From assembly GCF_007992175.1 (NCBI RefSeq), contig NZ_BJZT01000035.1, forward strand, positions 1 through 64,000: a stretch of DNA of 64,000 nucleotides, in the 5' to 3' direction. The stretch's first letter is position 1, and every line of letters begins with the position of its first letter. Under the pieces are notes generated by a model. The model saw only the letters and a program-made list of their open reading frames with translations, ran no database searches and was not told where the DNA came from. This stretch comes from Methylobacterium haplocladii (GTDB lineage: Bacteria; Pseudomonadota; Alphaproteobacteria; Rhizobiales; Beijerinckiaceae). Below are positions 9,835 to 17,776 of the stretch, one piece after another. A program made the translations under genes and the position numbers.

Positions 9835-12800
9835 TTGTACCTCCTCACCGACATCGCGCTCTCGAACTGGTACCTGATCCGCCGCCAGCAGATCCGGATC
9901 CGGGGCGCCGCTGCGCTCGTCGGGCCGACGGGCGCGGGCAAGTCGACGATCTTCGACGCCGTCGGCACGGTGCTCGCCGGCAACAACGCCAGCCGCCTCG
10001 CGCTGAACGCCTCCGCCTCGGGCCGCTCCTCGCGCACGGTCCGCGACTATTGCCTCGGCTGGATCAGCGACCCGGCCGAGGGCGGCCGGCCGACCCGGGA
10101 ATCCTGCGAGACGGTCATCGCGCTCACCTTCGAGAGCGCGGCGAGCGGGCGCATCGTCTCGGTCGGGCTGGCGCTCGCCGCTCGCTCCGACGAGCAGCGC
10201 GAGGAGACGATCTCGCGGTTCATCGCCGTCGGCCACCGTTTCGAGATCGCCGACTACGTCCGCGAGACCGACCGCGGCAGCTTCGTCGCGCCGTGGAGCG
10301 AGATCGCCGCCGACCTCAACCGCCGGGCCGAGCGCTTCGAGCAGTTCCGCTCGTCGGGCGAGCGCTTCACCGCCGAGGTGCTGGCCCTGATGCGCGAGGG
10401 CGCGGCGGCGCCCGAGCCGCGGCACTTCCTGCGCACCTTCTCCAATGCAGTCGCGTTCAAGCCGATCTTCGACCCGAGCGCCTTCGTGAAGAGCTTCGTG
10501 CTGGAGCCGGCGCCGCTGGACGTCGCCCGCATCCGGCAATCGGTGGAGAACTGGCGCCGGCTCTGCGAGACCATCGAGGAACTGGAGACCCGCCTCTCGC
10601 ACCTGCGCCGCATCGTCGGGCGCTACGAGACCTGGGCCGAGGCGAGTCTCGCAGGGGCCTTCGACGAGATGCGGGCCGCGAGCGCGGATCTCCGCCGCCG
10701 CATCGTCGACTGGACCGGCGCGCGCCAGCGGCTCGCCGAAACGGGGGACGCGCTGCGCATCGCCCGTGAGAGCGTCGCCACCAGCCATGGTTTCGTGCGC
10801 GAGATCGACTCCGAGATCGCCCAGCGCAAGGCCCTCGTCATCGGCAGCGCGGCCGAGGGGCGGCTCGCCGCCTCGAATGCCGGCCTCGCCATGCTCGCCC
10901 GCGACCGGCGCGACCTCGCCGCCCGCGTCGCCGAACTCGTCGGGCTGGTGCAGGAGGCCGGACGGCTGGCCACCGTCTCCGCCACGATACGCGCGAGCGC
11001 GCCGGAGGCCGCCCGCCTCATCGATTCCTGCTCTCGCTCGGGGTTGCGCCGCGATGCCCCGCCGGAAGAGACCCTGCGCGCCGACGGCGTGCTCGGGCGC
11101 CTCCTCGCCGGGCTTGCCGACCTGCCCGACATCGCGGCCGGTCTCGACGAGGCCGCGGAGGACCTCGCCATCCGTGCGCGCACGCAGGAGAAGGAGGCGC
11201 AGGCGCTCGCCGCCGCCTTCTCCTCGGGCCACGGCAGCGCCGGCCGACTCTCGCCCCACACGCTGGCGTTTCGCGACGAGCTCGCCCGGATCGGCATCGA
11301 CGCGACGCCGATCTGCGAACTCGCCGAGATCACCGACCCGGCCTGGGGGCCGGCGCTCGAAGGCCTGCTCGGCAGCGCCCGCGAGGCGCTGGTGGTGGAT
11401 CCCGACCGGCTCGGCAAGGCGTTCGGCCTGCTCGAGGCGCAGAAGGCCCGGTTCTATCGCTGCCTCCTCGTCAAGACGACCGACACCGCCCGCCGCACGG
11501 CCCGGCGCTTCGACGATGGTCCGCTCGGACTGATCGAAACCGACAGCGACCACGCCGAGGCGTTCCTGGCCGCCCGTCTCGGCGGTTACGACCTCGCCCC
11601 GAACGATGCCGCACTCGCGCACATGAGTCGCGCCGTCGCGCCGAGCGGCCGCTCGACATCGGGCATGGCCTACTCGGTGGTGCGCCCGGTACAGCTGATG
11701 ATGACCCGCGGCCAGCGCGGCCCGACGGCGGAGGGCCGCCGCAACCTCGAAACCGCCGTCGAGGACGCGCGGCGTCTGCGCGGCGAGGCGACCGTGATGC
11801 GCGAGGCCGCCCGCACGGCGGCATCGCTCCGCACCCGCCTCGCGAGTGCCAATCTCGACGTCGCCGCCCTGCGCGATGAGATCGACACGATCGAGGGTCG
11901 CCGCCGAAGCCTGACCACGGAGCACGAACAGCTCAAGCAAGCCGATACCGGTGCGCTGGAGGCCGAGATCCGCGCGCTGACCAAGGAGCGCTCGGCCTAT
12001 CTCACCGAACTGGTCCAGGTGCTGGAGCCCAAGCGCGACGGGATTCTGGCCGAGGAGGCGGGGCTGAAGGCGAAGCTCGGTTCGGCGCGGGATGCGGCCC
12101 GCGCCGCGCTCGGCGCAAGGCGCACGGCCTACGCCCGCTGGGCCGGCGGCGACTCGTTGCGAATTCGGATGGCGCGTTCCGAGGCCCTGGATCCGGCGCT
12201 GCTGCGTGAGCTTCGGGGGGACTTGGCGGGGCTCGACTCGAAGGAACTGGCCGCTGTCGCGAGCGCTGCCCGCACTTCCGCCCGCAGCGAGACCGAGACG
12301 GCTCGCACCGAGGGACGTGCCGCCGAGCGCGACCTTGCCGAGTATTGCGTGCAGCGCCGGATCGACAATCCACTCGGCCGCGACGAGGCGACCGCCGCTT
12401 TCGGCTACGCCTGGGCCCGACGCGAATTCGAGTCGGTCGAAGGCCACGAGCTGCGCCGCTATCGCGACCAGGCCGAGCGGGCGAACCGCGAGATGCGCCG
12501 CCTGATGACCGAAGACCTCCTGACCCGTCTCGCCGACCGCTTCGAGCGGGTGAAGACTCGTCTCGACGCCCTCAACGAGCGCCTGTCCTCCCAAAAGTTC
12601 ACCGGCCAGACCTACGCCTTCGAGGCGGTGGTGGATCGCCGCTACGCCGCCGTCCATGCGCTCGCCACCGAAGTCGCCCGCTCGCCCGACGCCGCGCAGG
12701 CGGTGCTGCCAGAGGTCGAGGACGGCCCGTTGTCAGTCGCGATGGAGGAGATCACGGCGCTGATCGCTGGCGAGGAGAGCGCCGCGCGGCTCGCCGATTA

Positions 12801-13278
12801 CCGCAATTACTTCGTCTACGAGATCGGCATGCGGGACGGGTTCGGCAACCGCACCACCCTCTCGAACCGCGCCACCCGCGGCTCCGGCGGCGAGGCGCAG
12901 GCCCCGTTCTACGTCGCCATCGCCGCCTCGCTCGCCTCCGCCTACTACCCGGGAGATCGCCCCGGCGAGGAGCATCCCGGCCTTGGCCTGTGCCTCCTCG
13001 ACGAGGCTTTTTCCAAGCTCGACGTGCGCAACAGCCAGGCGCTGGTCGATCTCTTTCACGCCTGGGGGCTGCAGCTTCTGATCGCCGCCCCCGAGGACAA
13101 GCGCACCACGCTCACCGAGGTGATGGACACCATCGTCACGGTCTACAAGAGCCCCGACCTCGCCTCCGTCCGCATCGAGTCCGAGCACCCGCTGGAGGCG
13201 GCGAAGCGCGCGCTCGCGGCGATCAATCCCGAGCGGCAGGGGATCGAGGCGTTTCGGGTGGCGAATGCCGCCGAATAG
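9835..13278 (+). CDS. Orphan SMC/MukB-like ATPase (MksB/JetC type)
   Basis: A 1147-residue ATPase of the condensin class. Walker A GPTGAGKST is at residues 30-38, immediately after the N-terminal strand IALSNWYLIRRQQIRI, as in MukB, MksB and Wadjet JetC. Two long charged coiled-coil stretches (~240-400 and ~620-960) flank a hinge-like globular region (~470-560; ALEGLLGSAREALVV). The head is completed by the signature GSGGEAQ at 1016-1022, Walker B CLLDEAF at 1053-1059 and the D-loop KLD. It starts at a TTG, because an in-frame stop at 9790 leaves no ATG. Such proteins compact or topologically process DNA with kleisin and KITE partners (MksF/MksE or JetA/JetB) and, in Wadjet, the nuclease JetD. 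None is adjacent: a lipoprotein gene precedes it and selA converges on it 9 bases away. Confidence 0.75.
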   Translation: MYLLTDIALSNWYLIRRQQIRIRGAAALVGPTGAGKSTIFDAVGTVLAGNNASRLALNASASGRSSRTVRDYCLGWISDPAEGGRPTRESCETVIALTFESAASGRIVSVGLALAARSDEQREETISRFIAVGHRFEIADYVRETDRGSFVAPWSEIAADLNRRAERFEQFRSSGERFTAEVLALMREGAAAPEPRHFLRTFSNAVAFKPIFDPSAFVKSFVLEPAPLDVARIRQSVENWRRLCETIEELETRLSHLRRIVGRYETWAEASLAGAFDEMRAASADLRRRIVDWTGARQRLAETGDALRIARESVATSHGFVREIDSEIAQRKALVIGSAAEGRLAASNAGLAMLARDRRDLAARVAELVGLVQEAGRLATVSATIRASAPEAARLIDSCSRSGLRRDAPPEETLRADGVLGRLLAGLADLPDIAAGLDEAAEDLAIRARTQEKEAQALAAAFSSGHGSAGRLSPHTLAFRDELARIGIDATPICELAEITDPAWGPALEGLLGSAREALVVDPDRLGKAFGLLEAQKARFYRCLLVKTTDTARRTARRFDDGPLGLIETDSDHAEAFLAARLGGYDLAPNDAALAHMSRAVAPSGRSTSGMAYSVVRPVQLMMTRGQRGPTAEGRRNLETAVEDARRLRGEATVMREAARTAASLRTRLASANLDVAALRDEIDTIEGRRRSLTTEHEQLKQADTGALEAEIRALTKERSAYLTELVQVLEPKRDGILAEEAGLKAKLGSARDAARAALGARRTAYARWAGGDSLRIRMARSEALDPALLRELRGDLAGLDSKELAAVASAARTSARSETETARTEGRAAERDLAEYCVQRRIDNPLGRDEATAAFGYAWARREFESVEGHELRRYRDQAERANREMRRLMTEDLLTRLADRFERVKTRLDALNERLSSQKFTGQTYAFEAVVDRRYAAVHALATEVARSPDAAQAVLPEVEDGPLSVAMEEITALIAGEESAARLADYRNYFVYEIGMRDGFGNRTTLSNRATRGSGGEAQAPFYVAIAASLASAYYPGDRPGEEHPGLGLCLLDEAFSKLDVRNSQALVDLFHAWGLQLLIAAPEDKRTTLTEVMDTIVTVYKSPDLASVRIESEHPLEAAKRALAAINPERQGIEAFRVANAAE

Positions 13279-13287
13279 TTTCTGCCG

Positions 13288-14700
13288 TCAGGCAGGGCGA
13301 TCGAGCCCGTCGAACTGCGCCAAGAACCCCGCCTCGTCCTCCAGCGTTCGCAGGTCGAGCCGGAGCGCGCCGTCGCTGATCCGGCCGATCACCGGTGTCG
13401 GCAATCCGCGAAATTTTTCGGACAGCCGCTTCAGCCAAGCGCCTTCACCACGCCCCTCCTCGGGCGGCCGGAAGGCGAGGCAGGCGCTGGGCAGCGTCTC
13501 CACCGGGAGTGCGCCGGAGCCGATCTGACTCGCGCAGGGCTCGGCGGTGACCCGCGCCCGCTCACCCATCCGCGCCGCGACCTTCGGCAGCAGCCGCTGC
13601 GCCTGCGCCTCGATCTCCGCTGCCTTGCGGGTGAGAAGCCGCAAAGCCGGGAGGCGCTCGTGCAGGCGTTCTGGGTGCAGGTAGAGCCGCAGCACCGCTT
13701 CGAGCGCCGCATAGGTCATCTTGTCGACGCGCAGCGCCCGCTTCAGCGGGTTCCTGCGGATGCCGGCGAGGACCTCCCGCCGCCCCGCGACGATGCCGCA
13801 TTGAACCGCGCCGAGCAGCTTGTCACCGGAGAAGGTGACGAGATCGGCGTTTGCCACCGCCTCGCGCACCGTCGGCTCGGGCGGCAGGCCGTAGGCGGAA
13901 AAATCGATCAGGTTGCCGCTGCCGAGATCCACCGCGAACGGGACGCGCCGCTCCGCGCAAAGCCGGCCCAAAGCCGCCTCCTCGACCTCGGCCGTGAAGC
14001 CGCGGATCTCGTAGTTGCTCTGGTGGACCTTCATGACGAGGCCGGTCTCGGGGCCGATCGCTTCGGCATAGTCGCGCAGATGCGTGCGGTTGGTGGTGCC
14101 GACCTCGCGTAGGCGGCTGCCGGCACGCATCATCACATCCGGCACGCGGAACGTGCCGCCGATCTCGACGAGTTCGCCACGCGAGACGATGGTCTCTCGG
14201 CCCATGGCGAGGGCATTCAACACCAGGAGCACGGCCGCTGCGTTGTTGTTGACGACGAGCGCGGCCTCCGCGCCGGTGAGGCGGCAGATCAGCCCCTCGA
14301 CATGGTCGTCGCGCTCGCCCCGCTCGCCGCGGGCGAGATCGTATTCGAGATTCGAGGCCTGCAGCATCACCCGCGAGACCGCCTCGGCGGCCTCCGGCGG
14401 CAGCGGCGCCCGGCCGAGATTGGTGTGCAGCACCGTGCCGGTGAGGTTGAAGACCGGACGCAGCGACGGCCGGTTCTCGTCGACGAGCCGGTTTTCGACG
14501 CGGGCGAGAATAGCCGGCGTGTCGGCCAGGGCCTCGCCGCCGGACCGTGCATCCGCCAGAACCGCCCGGACGGCGTGCAGCACGGCGCTTCGCCCGTAGG
14601 CCGCGAGGCTGGGGACGGCCTCGGTCGCGGCAAGCAGGCTCTCGACGGAGGGCGGCCTGGCAGGGGTTGCCGAGGCCGGCGGCGGGGCGTTGGCGTTCAT
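13288..14700 (-). CDS. selA: L-seryl-tRNA(Sec) selenium transferase SelA
   Basis: A PLP-dependent enzyme of 470 residues that converts Ser-tRNA(Sec) to Sec-tRNA(Sec) with selenophosphate. The fold-type I core is complete: FNLTGTVLHTNLGRAPLP (~residues 85-102), the VVNNNAAAVLL phosphate/PLP segment, and the Schiff-base lysine K294 in FSGDKLLGAVQCGI. The length is normal for bacterial SelA. selB usually follows selA but would lie downstream on the minus strand, where the SMC-like gene sits, so the rest of the Sec machinery (selB, selC, selD) must be elsewhere. In methylotrophs the expected client is a selenium-dependent formate dehydrogenase, which is not visible here. Confidence 0.92.
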   Translation of the reverse strand: MNANAPPPASATPARPPSVESLLAATEAVPSLAAYGRSAVLHAVRAVLADARSGGEALADTPAILARVENRLVDENRPSLRPVFNLTGTVLHTNLGRAPLPPEAAEAVSRVMLQASNLEYDLARGERGERDDHVEGLICRLTGAEAALVVNNNAAAVLLVLNALAMGRETIVSRGELVEIGGTFRVPDVMMRAGSRLREVGTTNRTHLRDYAEAIGPETGLVMKVHQSNYEIRGFTAEVEEAALGRLCAERRVPFAVDLGSGNLIDFSAYGLPPEPTVREAVANADLVTFSGDKLLGAVQCGIVAGRREVLAGIRRNPLKRALRVDKMTYAALEAVLRLYLHPERLHERLPALRLLTRKAAEIEAQAQRLLPKVAARMGERARVTAEPCASQIGSGALPVETLPSACLAFRPPEEGRGEGAWLKRLSEKFRGLPTPVIGRISDGALRLDLRTLEDEAGFLAQFDGLDRPA

Positions 14701-14786
14701 GCCGCGAGCATAGCAGAATGAAACGATGCGGTGATCGATGGCCGGCTGCGCTTCCGCGTCGCCGCGCCATCATCTAGATCTGTCGG

Positions 14787-14897
14787 ATGAACGACGATCC
14801 TTTGCGTGAATCGCGCCCGCAACTGATCCTCATGGCGCTCGCCGTGGCGGCCGTGCTGATCTTCGGCGCGGTGACGCTGATCGCGCAGATGGGCTGA
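14787..14897 (+). CDS. Single-span membrane microprotein, 36 aa
   Basis: ATG at 14787 opens a 36-codon frame: a short charged head (MNDDPLRESRPQ), then one hydrophobic helix of ~21 residues (LILMALAVAAVLIFGAVTL), then IAQMG. It lies divergent from selA (86 bases) and 6 bases from the stop of the convergent 82-aa gene, so it fills an otherwise empty slot. No strong ribosome site precedes it, so translation is plausible but unproven. No function can be given. Confidence 0.4.
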   Translation: MNDDPLRESRPQLILMALAVAAVLIFGAVTLIAQMG

Positions 14898-14903
14898 GCT
14901 CGA

Positions 14904-15152
14904 TCAGTCCGCGATCGTCTTCAGGTGCTGATCGAAGCTTTCGAGAGCTTTGGCCTGTTCCGGATCGGGGTTCGGGCCGCTGACATAGGCGAGCGTCACG
15001 CGGGCGATACGCAAAGCCGTCGCGAGGTCGCGGCCTTCGAGGCGGGCCTGCTCGATCACGGCGGCAACGTCCGCCATGATCTGCGCATTGGCTGCATAGC
15101 CCTTCATGGCGTCGCGCGCCTCGGCACCGGCTGTCGTCTCCGCCGCGCCCAT
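14904..15152 (-). CDS. Small helical hypothetical protein, 82 aa
   Basis: An acidic, alanine-rich, mostly helical protein with repeated hydrophobic heptads (IMADVAAVIEQARLEG, LATALRIARVTLAY). No signal peptide or membrane span. A GGAG ribosome site is 6 bases before the ATG. No domain recognised; it could be a small cytosolic regulator. Confidence 0.55.
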   Translation of the reverse strand: MGAAETTAGAEARDAMKGYAANAQIMADVAAVIEQARLEGRDLATALRIARVTLAYVSGPNPDPEQAKALESFDQHLKTIAD

Positions 15153-15461
15153 CGCGGCTCCGCTTTCCGTATCACCCCGGGTCGAGCGCTGGAAAGGCGC
15201 ATCTGGTTTCGTGGGGGGACCGAGGACTTGGACGCACTCATGGATGGGAGCGCCCGGCTTAGCCGGTTAATCCCGAACATTCTTCTTCGAAACGCTGCAG
15301 GGTGTGAAATTGCACCTCTTGCACAAGTTGCATGGATTAAACCTGAAGTATTATTGGGTGACAAATCGCACGTGTACTTGGCGTATATTCAGCTATCTTG
15401 AATTTGTAGCCACAGGCCATCGGGTCTAGTGGCGAGTGATTTCAGAAGAGAGAGCTGATCC
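15153..15461. promoter_or_regulatory. AT-rich intergenic region upstream of the 95-aa gene
   Basis: About 300 bases without a gene. The part from 15300 to 15420 is much richer in A and T than its surroundings. It contains TTGCAT (15328) and TATTAT (15349) with a 15-base spacer, and further downstream GTATATTC. These are possible sigma-70 elements for the small secreted protein starting at 15462. The region could also hide a small RNA. Nothing else was recognised. Confidence 0.3.
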
Positions 15462-15749
15462 ATGAAGCGCATCGCTGCCCTCGCCATCCTGACTGGCGCC
15501 CTCGTCCTCCCCATGGCCGCTCAGGCCGAAAACTCCGGCGGAAGCCGCGAGGTCGCTGGTGGCGCCCACATGAGCTCCTACGTCACCGACCCGTACCACG
15601 ACCCGCGTTCGGCCCACTCGCAGCGCAACAGCACCGGCCAGATCCTCGGCGCACCGATGCTTTCCGAGAATGCCGGTGCCCACAATGTCCGCAGCCGTCT
15701 GGCGGACCCGCAGTGGACGACGGGTTCGACCGGTCGCCGCGCCCGCTGA
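15462..15749 (+). CDS. Small secreted protein, 95 aa
   Basis: Has a clean Sec signal peptide (MKRIAALAILTGALVLPMAAQA, cleaved before ENSGG), leaving a mature ~73-residue hydrophilic protein rich in Ser, Gly, His and Arg. No cysteines or metal motifs. A purine-rich GAAGAGAGAG site precedes the ATG. Similar short secreted proteins are frequent in Methylobacterium and remain uncharacterised. Confidence 0.65.
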   Translation: MKRIAALAILTGALVLPMAAQAENSGGSREVAGGAHMSSYVTDPYHDPRSAHSQRNSTGQILGAPMLSENAGAHNVRSRLADPQWTTGSTGRRAR

Positions 15750-15822
15750 TCCGCGGCCACATACAAGAGCGGCCCGCATGGCAGACGCCGTGCGGGCTTA
15801 TTCGTGTCCGGGGTCCAGGAAT

Positions 15823-17157
15823 TCAAGCTGGAACCGGGACCTCGTGCGTGATCGCATAAAGGCTCGGAGCGCTTTCCGTGACGGCGTCGTTCGCGGCGGC
15901 GCGGATGGTCCGGAGCCCGGGCGGTAGTCGTCCGGCGAGGAGTTTCACGACGTCGTCGGACGCGGCGAGGGCGAGATCCTCGGACTTGGCCTGCGCCTCG
16001 AGGCGGGCCAGCATGTTCATGGCCGGCCCGAGCACGGTGAACTCCGCCCGCAGGCCGTCGTCGAAGACGCCCGCGAGCACGTGGCCGGCATGGAGCGCGA
16101 TGGTGATCGCGAGCGGCGGCAGGTTCCCCATCCGACGCTTCTGGTTGAGGGCGTCGAGACGCACACGGATCGTCAAGGCGGCGTCGAGCGCAGCCCGCGC
16201 CTGACGCTCCGGCGATCCCACCAGGAAATGGGCCAGCACCCCGTCGCCGATATATTTGTCGACGATGCCGTCATGTTGCGTGACGCTGGCATGAGCCAGG
16301 GCGCGTATGTCGAGCAACGCCTGCACGACCTGTTGGCGCGGCTGCTCGCGCGTGAGTGCCGAGAAGCCGCGGATGTCCAACGCGAACAGGCAGGCATGCC
16401 GCTCCCTGACGGTGCCGAGGCCGCCCTCGCGGGCGAGTTCCACCGCGACGCTGCCGGGGACGAAGCGGGCGAGCATGGTGCGCTCGTGTTCGAGGCGTAG
16501 CGCCATCGTCACCGCGCCGCGCAGGCGGCGGACGCCGTCGACCACCACGAAGCTCGCGGCGATGAATGTCAGCAAGGCCGGCGCCTCGTCCGACAGGCTG
16601 ACATGCGGGCCGAGGAGCGCTTCCTGTCGGATGGCGAGGAGGATGGTACCGCTCCAGGCCAGCGTCACGGCGGCGGCGAAGGCCACCGTGTGGGAGACCC
16701 GCATCGTCAGCCCGGTCTGCAGCAGCAGCAGGAAGGCCGGCAACTTGCTCACCGCGCCGGCCGCATCGTCGAAGCCGGCCGCAGCGCCGACGAGGAGATG
16801 CTCGATCTCGACATAGATCGCGACGCCCGCGTTCAGCGCCGTCGAGGCCCAGGCCAGCCCCTCGGCCCTGCGGCTCGCGAAGCCCGAGCCGGTGCGCTCC
16901 TTGCCGTTGCGGTCCCAGCGCTCGGCGAGCCCGAGCCCGAGGGAGCAGAGCGCGTAGGCGACGAGCACGATCCAGTGGCTGATCGGATGGATCGAGCCGT
17001 CGTAGTTCTGCGCGGTGGCGAGCAGCACCACGACGATGAGCGCGTGCATGGCGAGCAGGCGCCGGCCAGAGGCCGCCTGCAGCAGCCGGAGCGCGCTCGC
17101 CGCCTCGCCATGGCCGTTCGTCTCGAGCCTCCGAGAACCGTCGTGGTCCTGATCCAT
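15823..17157 (-). CDS. Membrane-bound class III adenylate cyclase
   Basis: A 444-residue cyclase with an N-terminal block of about six membrane helices (~residues 28-215; LLAMHALIVVVLLATAQ, WIVLVAYALCSLGLGLAE, ALLTFIAASFVVVDGV). A cytoplasmic catalytic domain follows, with LFALDIRGFSALTRE (first metal aspartate) and DKYIGDGVLAHFL (second). The FTVLGPAMNMLARLEAQ segment supplies late catalytic residues. ATG 17157 is chosen over two upstream in-frame ATGs that lack ribosome sites; GGGAG lies ~13 bases before it. The membrane part probably senses a signal, but its ligand is unknown. It differs from the soluble cyclase at 6.8 kb. Confidence 0.85.
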   Translation of the reverse strand: MDQDHDGSRRLETNGHGEAASALRLLQAASGRRLLAMHALIVVVLLATAQNYDGSIHPISHWIVLVAYALCSLGLGLAERWDRNGKERTGSGFASRRAEGLAWASTALNAGVAIYVEIEHLLVGAAAGFDDAAGAVSKLPAFLLLLQTGLTMRVSHTVAFAAAVTLAWSGTILLAIRQEALLGPHVSLSDEAPALLTFIAASFVVVDGVRRLRGAVTMALRLEHERTMLARFVPGSVAVELAREGGLGTVRERHACLFALDIRGFSALTREQPRQQVVQALLDIRALAHASVTQHDGIVDKYIGDGVLAHFLVGSPERQARAALDAALTIRVRLDALNQKRRMGNLPPLAITIALHAGHVLAGVFDDGLRAEFTVLGPAMNMLARLEAQAKSEDLALAASDDVVKLLAGRLPPGLRTIRAAANDAVTESAPSLYAITHEVPVPA

Positions 17158-17431
17158 CGAAATTCCGTGTTCTCCCTGAGGCATGATGCGGGGAGGTGGA
17201 TCCGGTTTCCCGGCACCGTCGTGCAGCACCCATACCCACGAGCGCGCTGAACTGGCTGCATGCTCAAGGGGCAGACGTCCTCACACGCCATACCCATCCA
17301 TGCCGTGCTTGACGCACGCACAGCCTGCATTGCAAGCCGGCCCGCAAGGACATCGCCTCCGTGCCGCGGCTGGTCGCTTGTCCGCAACGGCGACTTCCGG
17401 CGACGCGGATCGTCGTCGCTGCCTGGCTCGC

Positions 17432-17699
17432 CTACCGCCCGCTTACCCGCCCAGCCGGCTGATGGCAGTGGGCCTCTTCGGTCTCGCTACGATCGTGTTC
17501 GGTCTCAGGCGTCCCGCTGGCCTCACCCTCGATCAGCGCGGCCTGAAGGTGAAGCGTGTCGAGCCGCGTCTGCTGCTCCTCCAGCAGGCGCAGGCCAGCG
17601 CATGACGTCGCTGGCCGAGCCGTAGCGTCCGCCATCGACCTGCCGGTCGATGAACCGAGCGAAATGATCACCGGGCCAGATCGACGTATTGCGCGCCAT
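17432..17699 (-). pseudogene. Frameshifted ParD-type antitoxin gene
   Basis: ATG 17699 opens MARNTSIWPGDHFARFID and continues to YGSASDVMR, the typical N-terminal ribbon-helix-helix of ParD antitoxins. At ~17600 the frame shifts, and the C-terminal half (AGLRLLEEQQTRLDTL, then ALIEGEASG) continues in another frame. Compared with the family, the sequence has lost one GC from a CGCGC run, a 2-base deletion. A GAGGAG ribosome site and a palindrome upstream remain intact. No ParE toxin frame could be recognised downstream, so the module looks dead. Confidence 0.7.
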
Positions 17700-17723
17700 G
17701 AGGGCGTCTCCTCGGCGCATAAT

Positions 17724-17740
17724 GTACCTGAAATTGGTAC
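17724..17740. promoter_or_regulatory. Palindrome upstream of the parD remnant
   Basis: GTACC-TGAAATT-GGTAC is a perfect 5-bp inverted repeat 24 bases before the antitoxin start. ParD-type antitoxins repress their own promoters by binding such palindromes, so this is a candidate fossil operator (inference). Confidence 0.4.
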
Positions 17741-17776
17741 TTTTCGACGTTGGCGTCGTGCGCGCCGCGTCTTGGC

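Noticed and set aside
9709..12657. A 982-codon open frame on the minus strand opposite the SMC-like gene
   Set aside because: High-GC DNA leaves long antisense frames. The frame has no recognisable domain and a composition dominated by Arg, Gly, Ala and Glu, while the plus strand has complete ATPase motifs.
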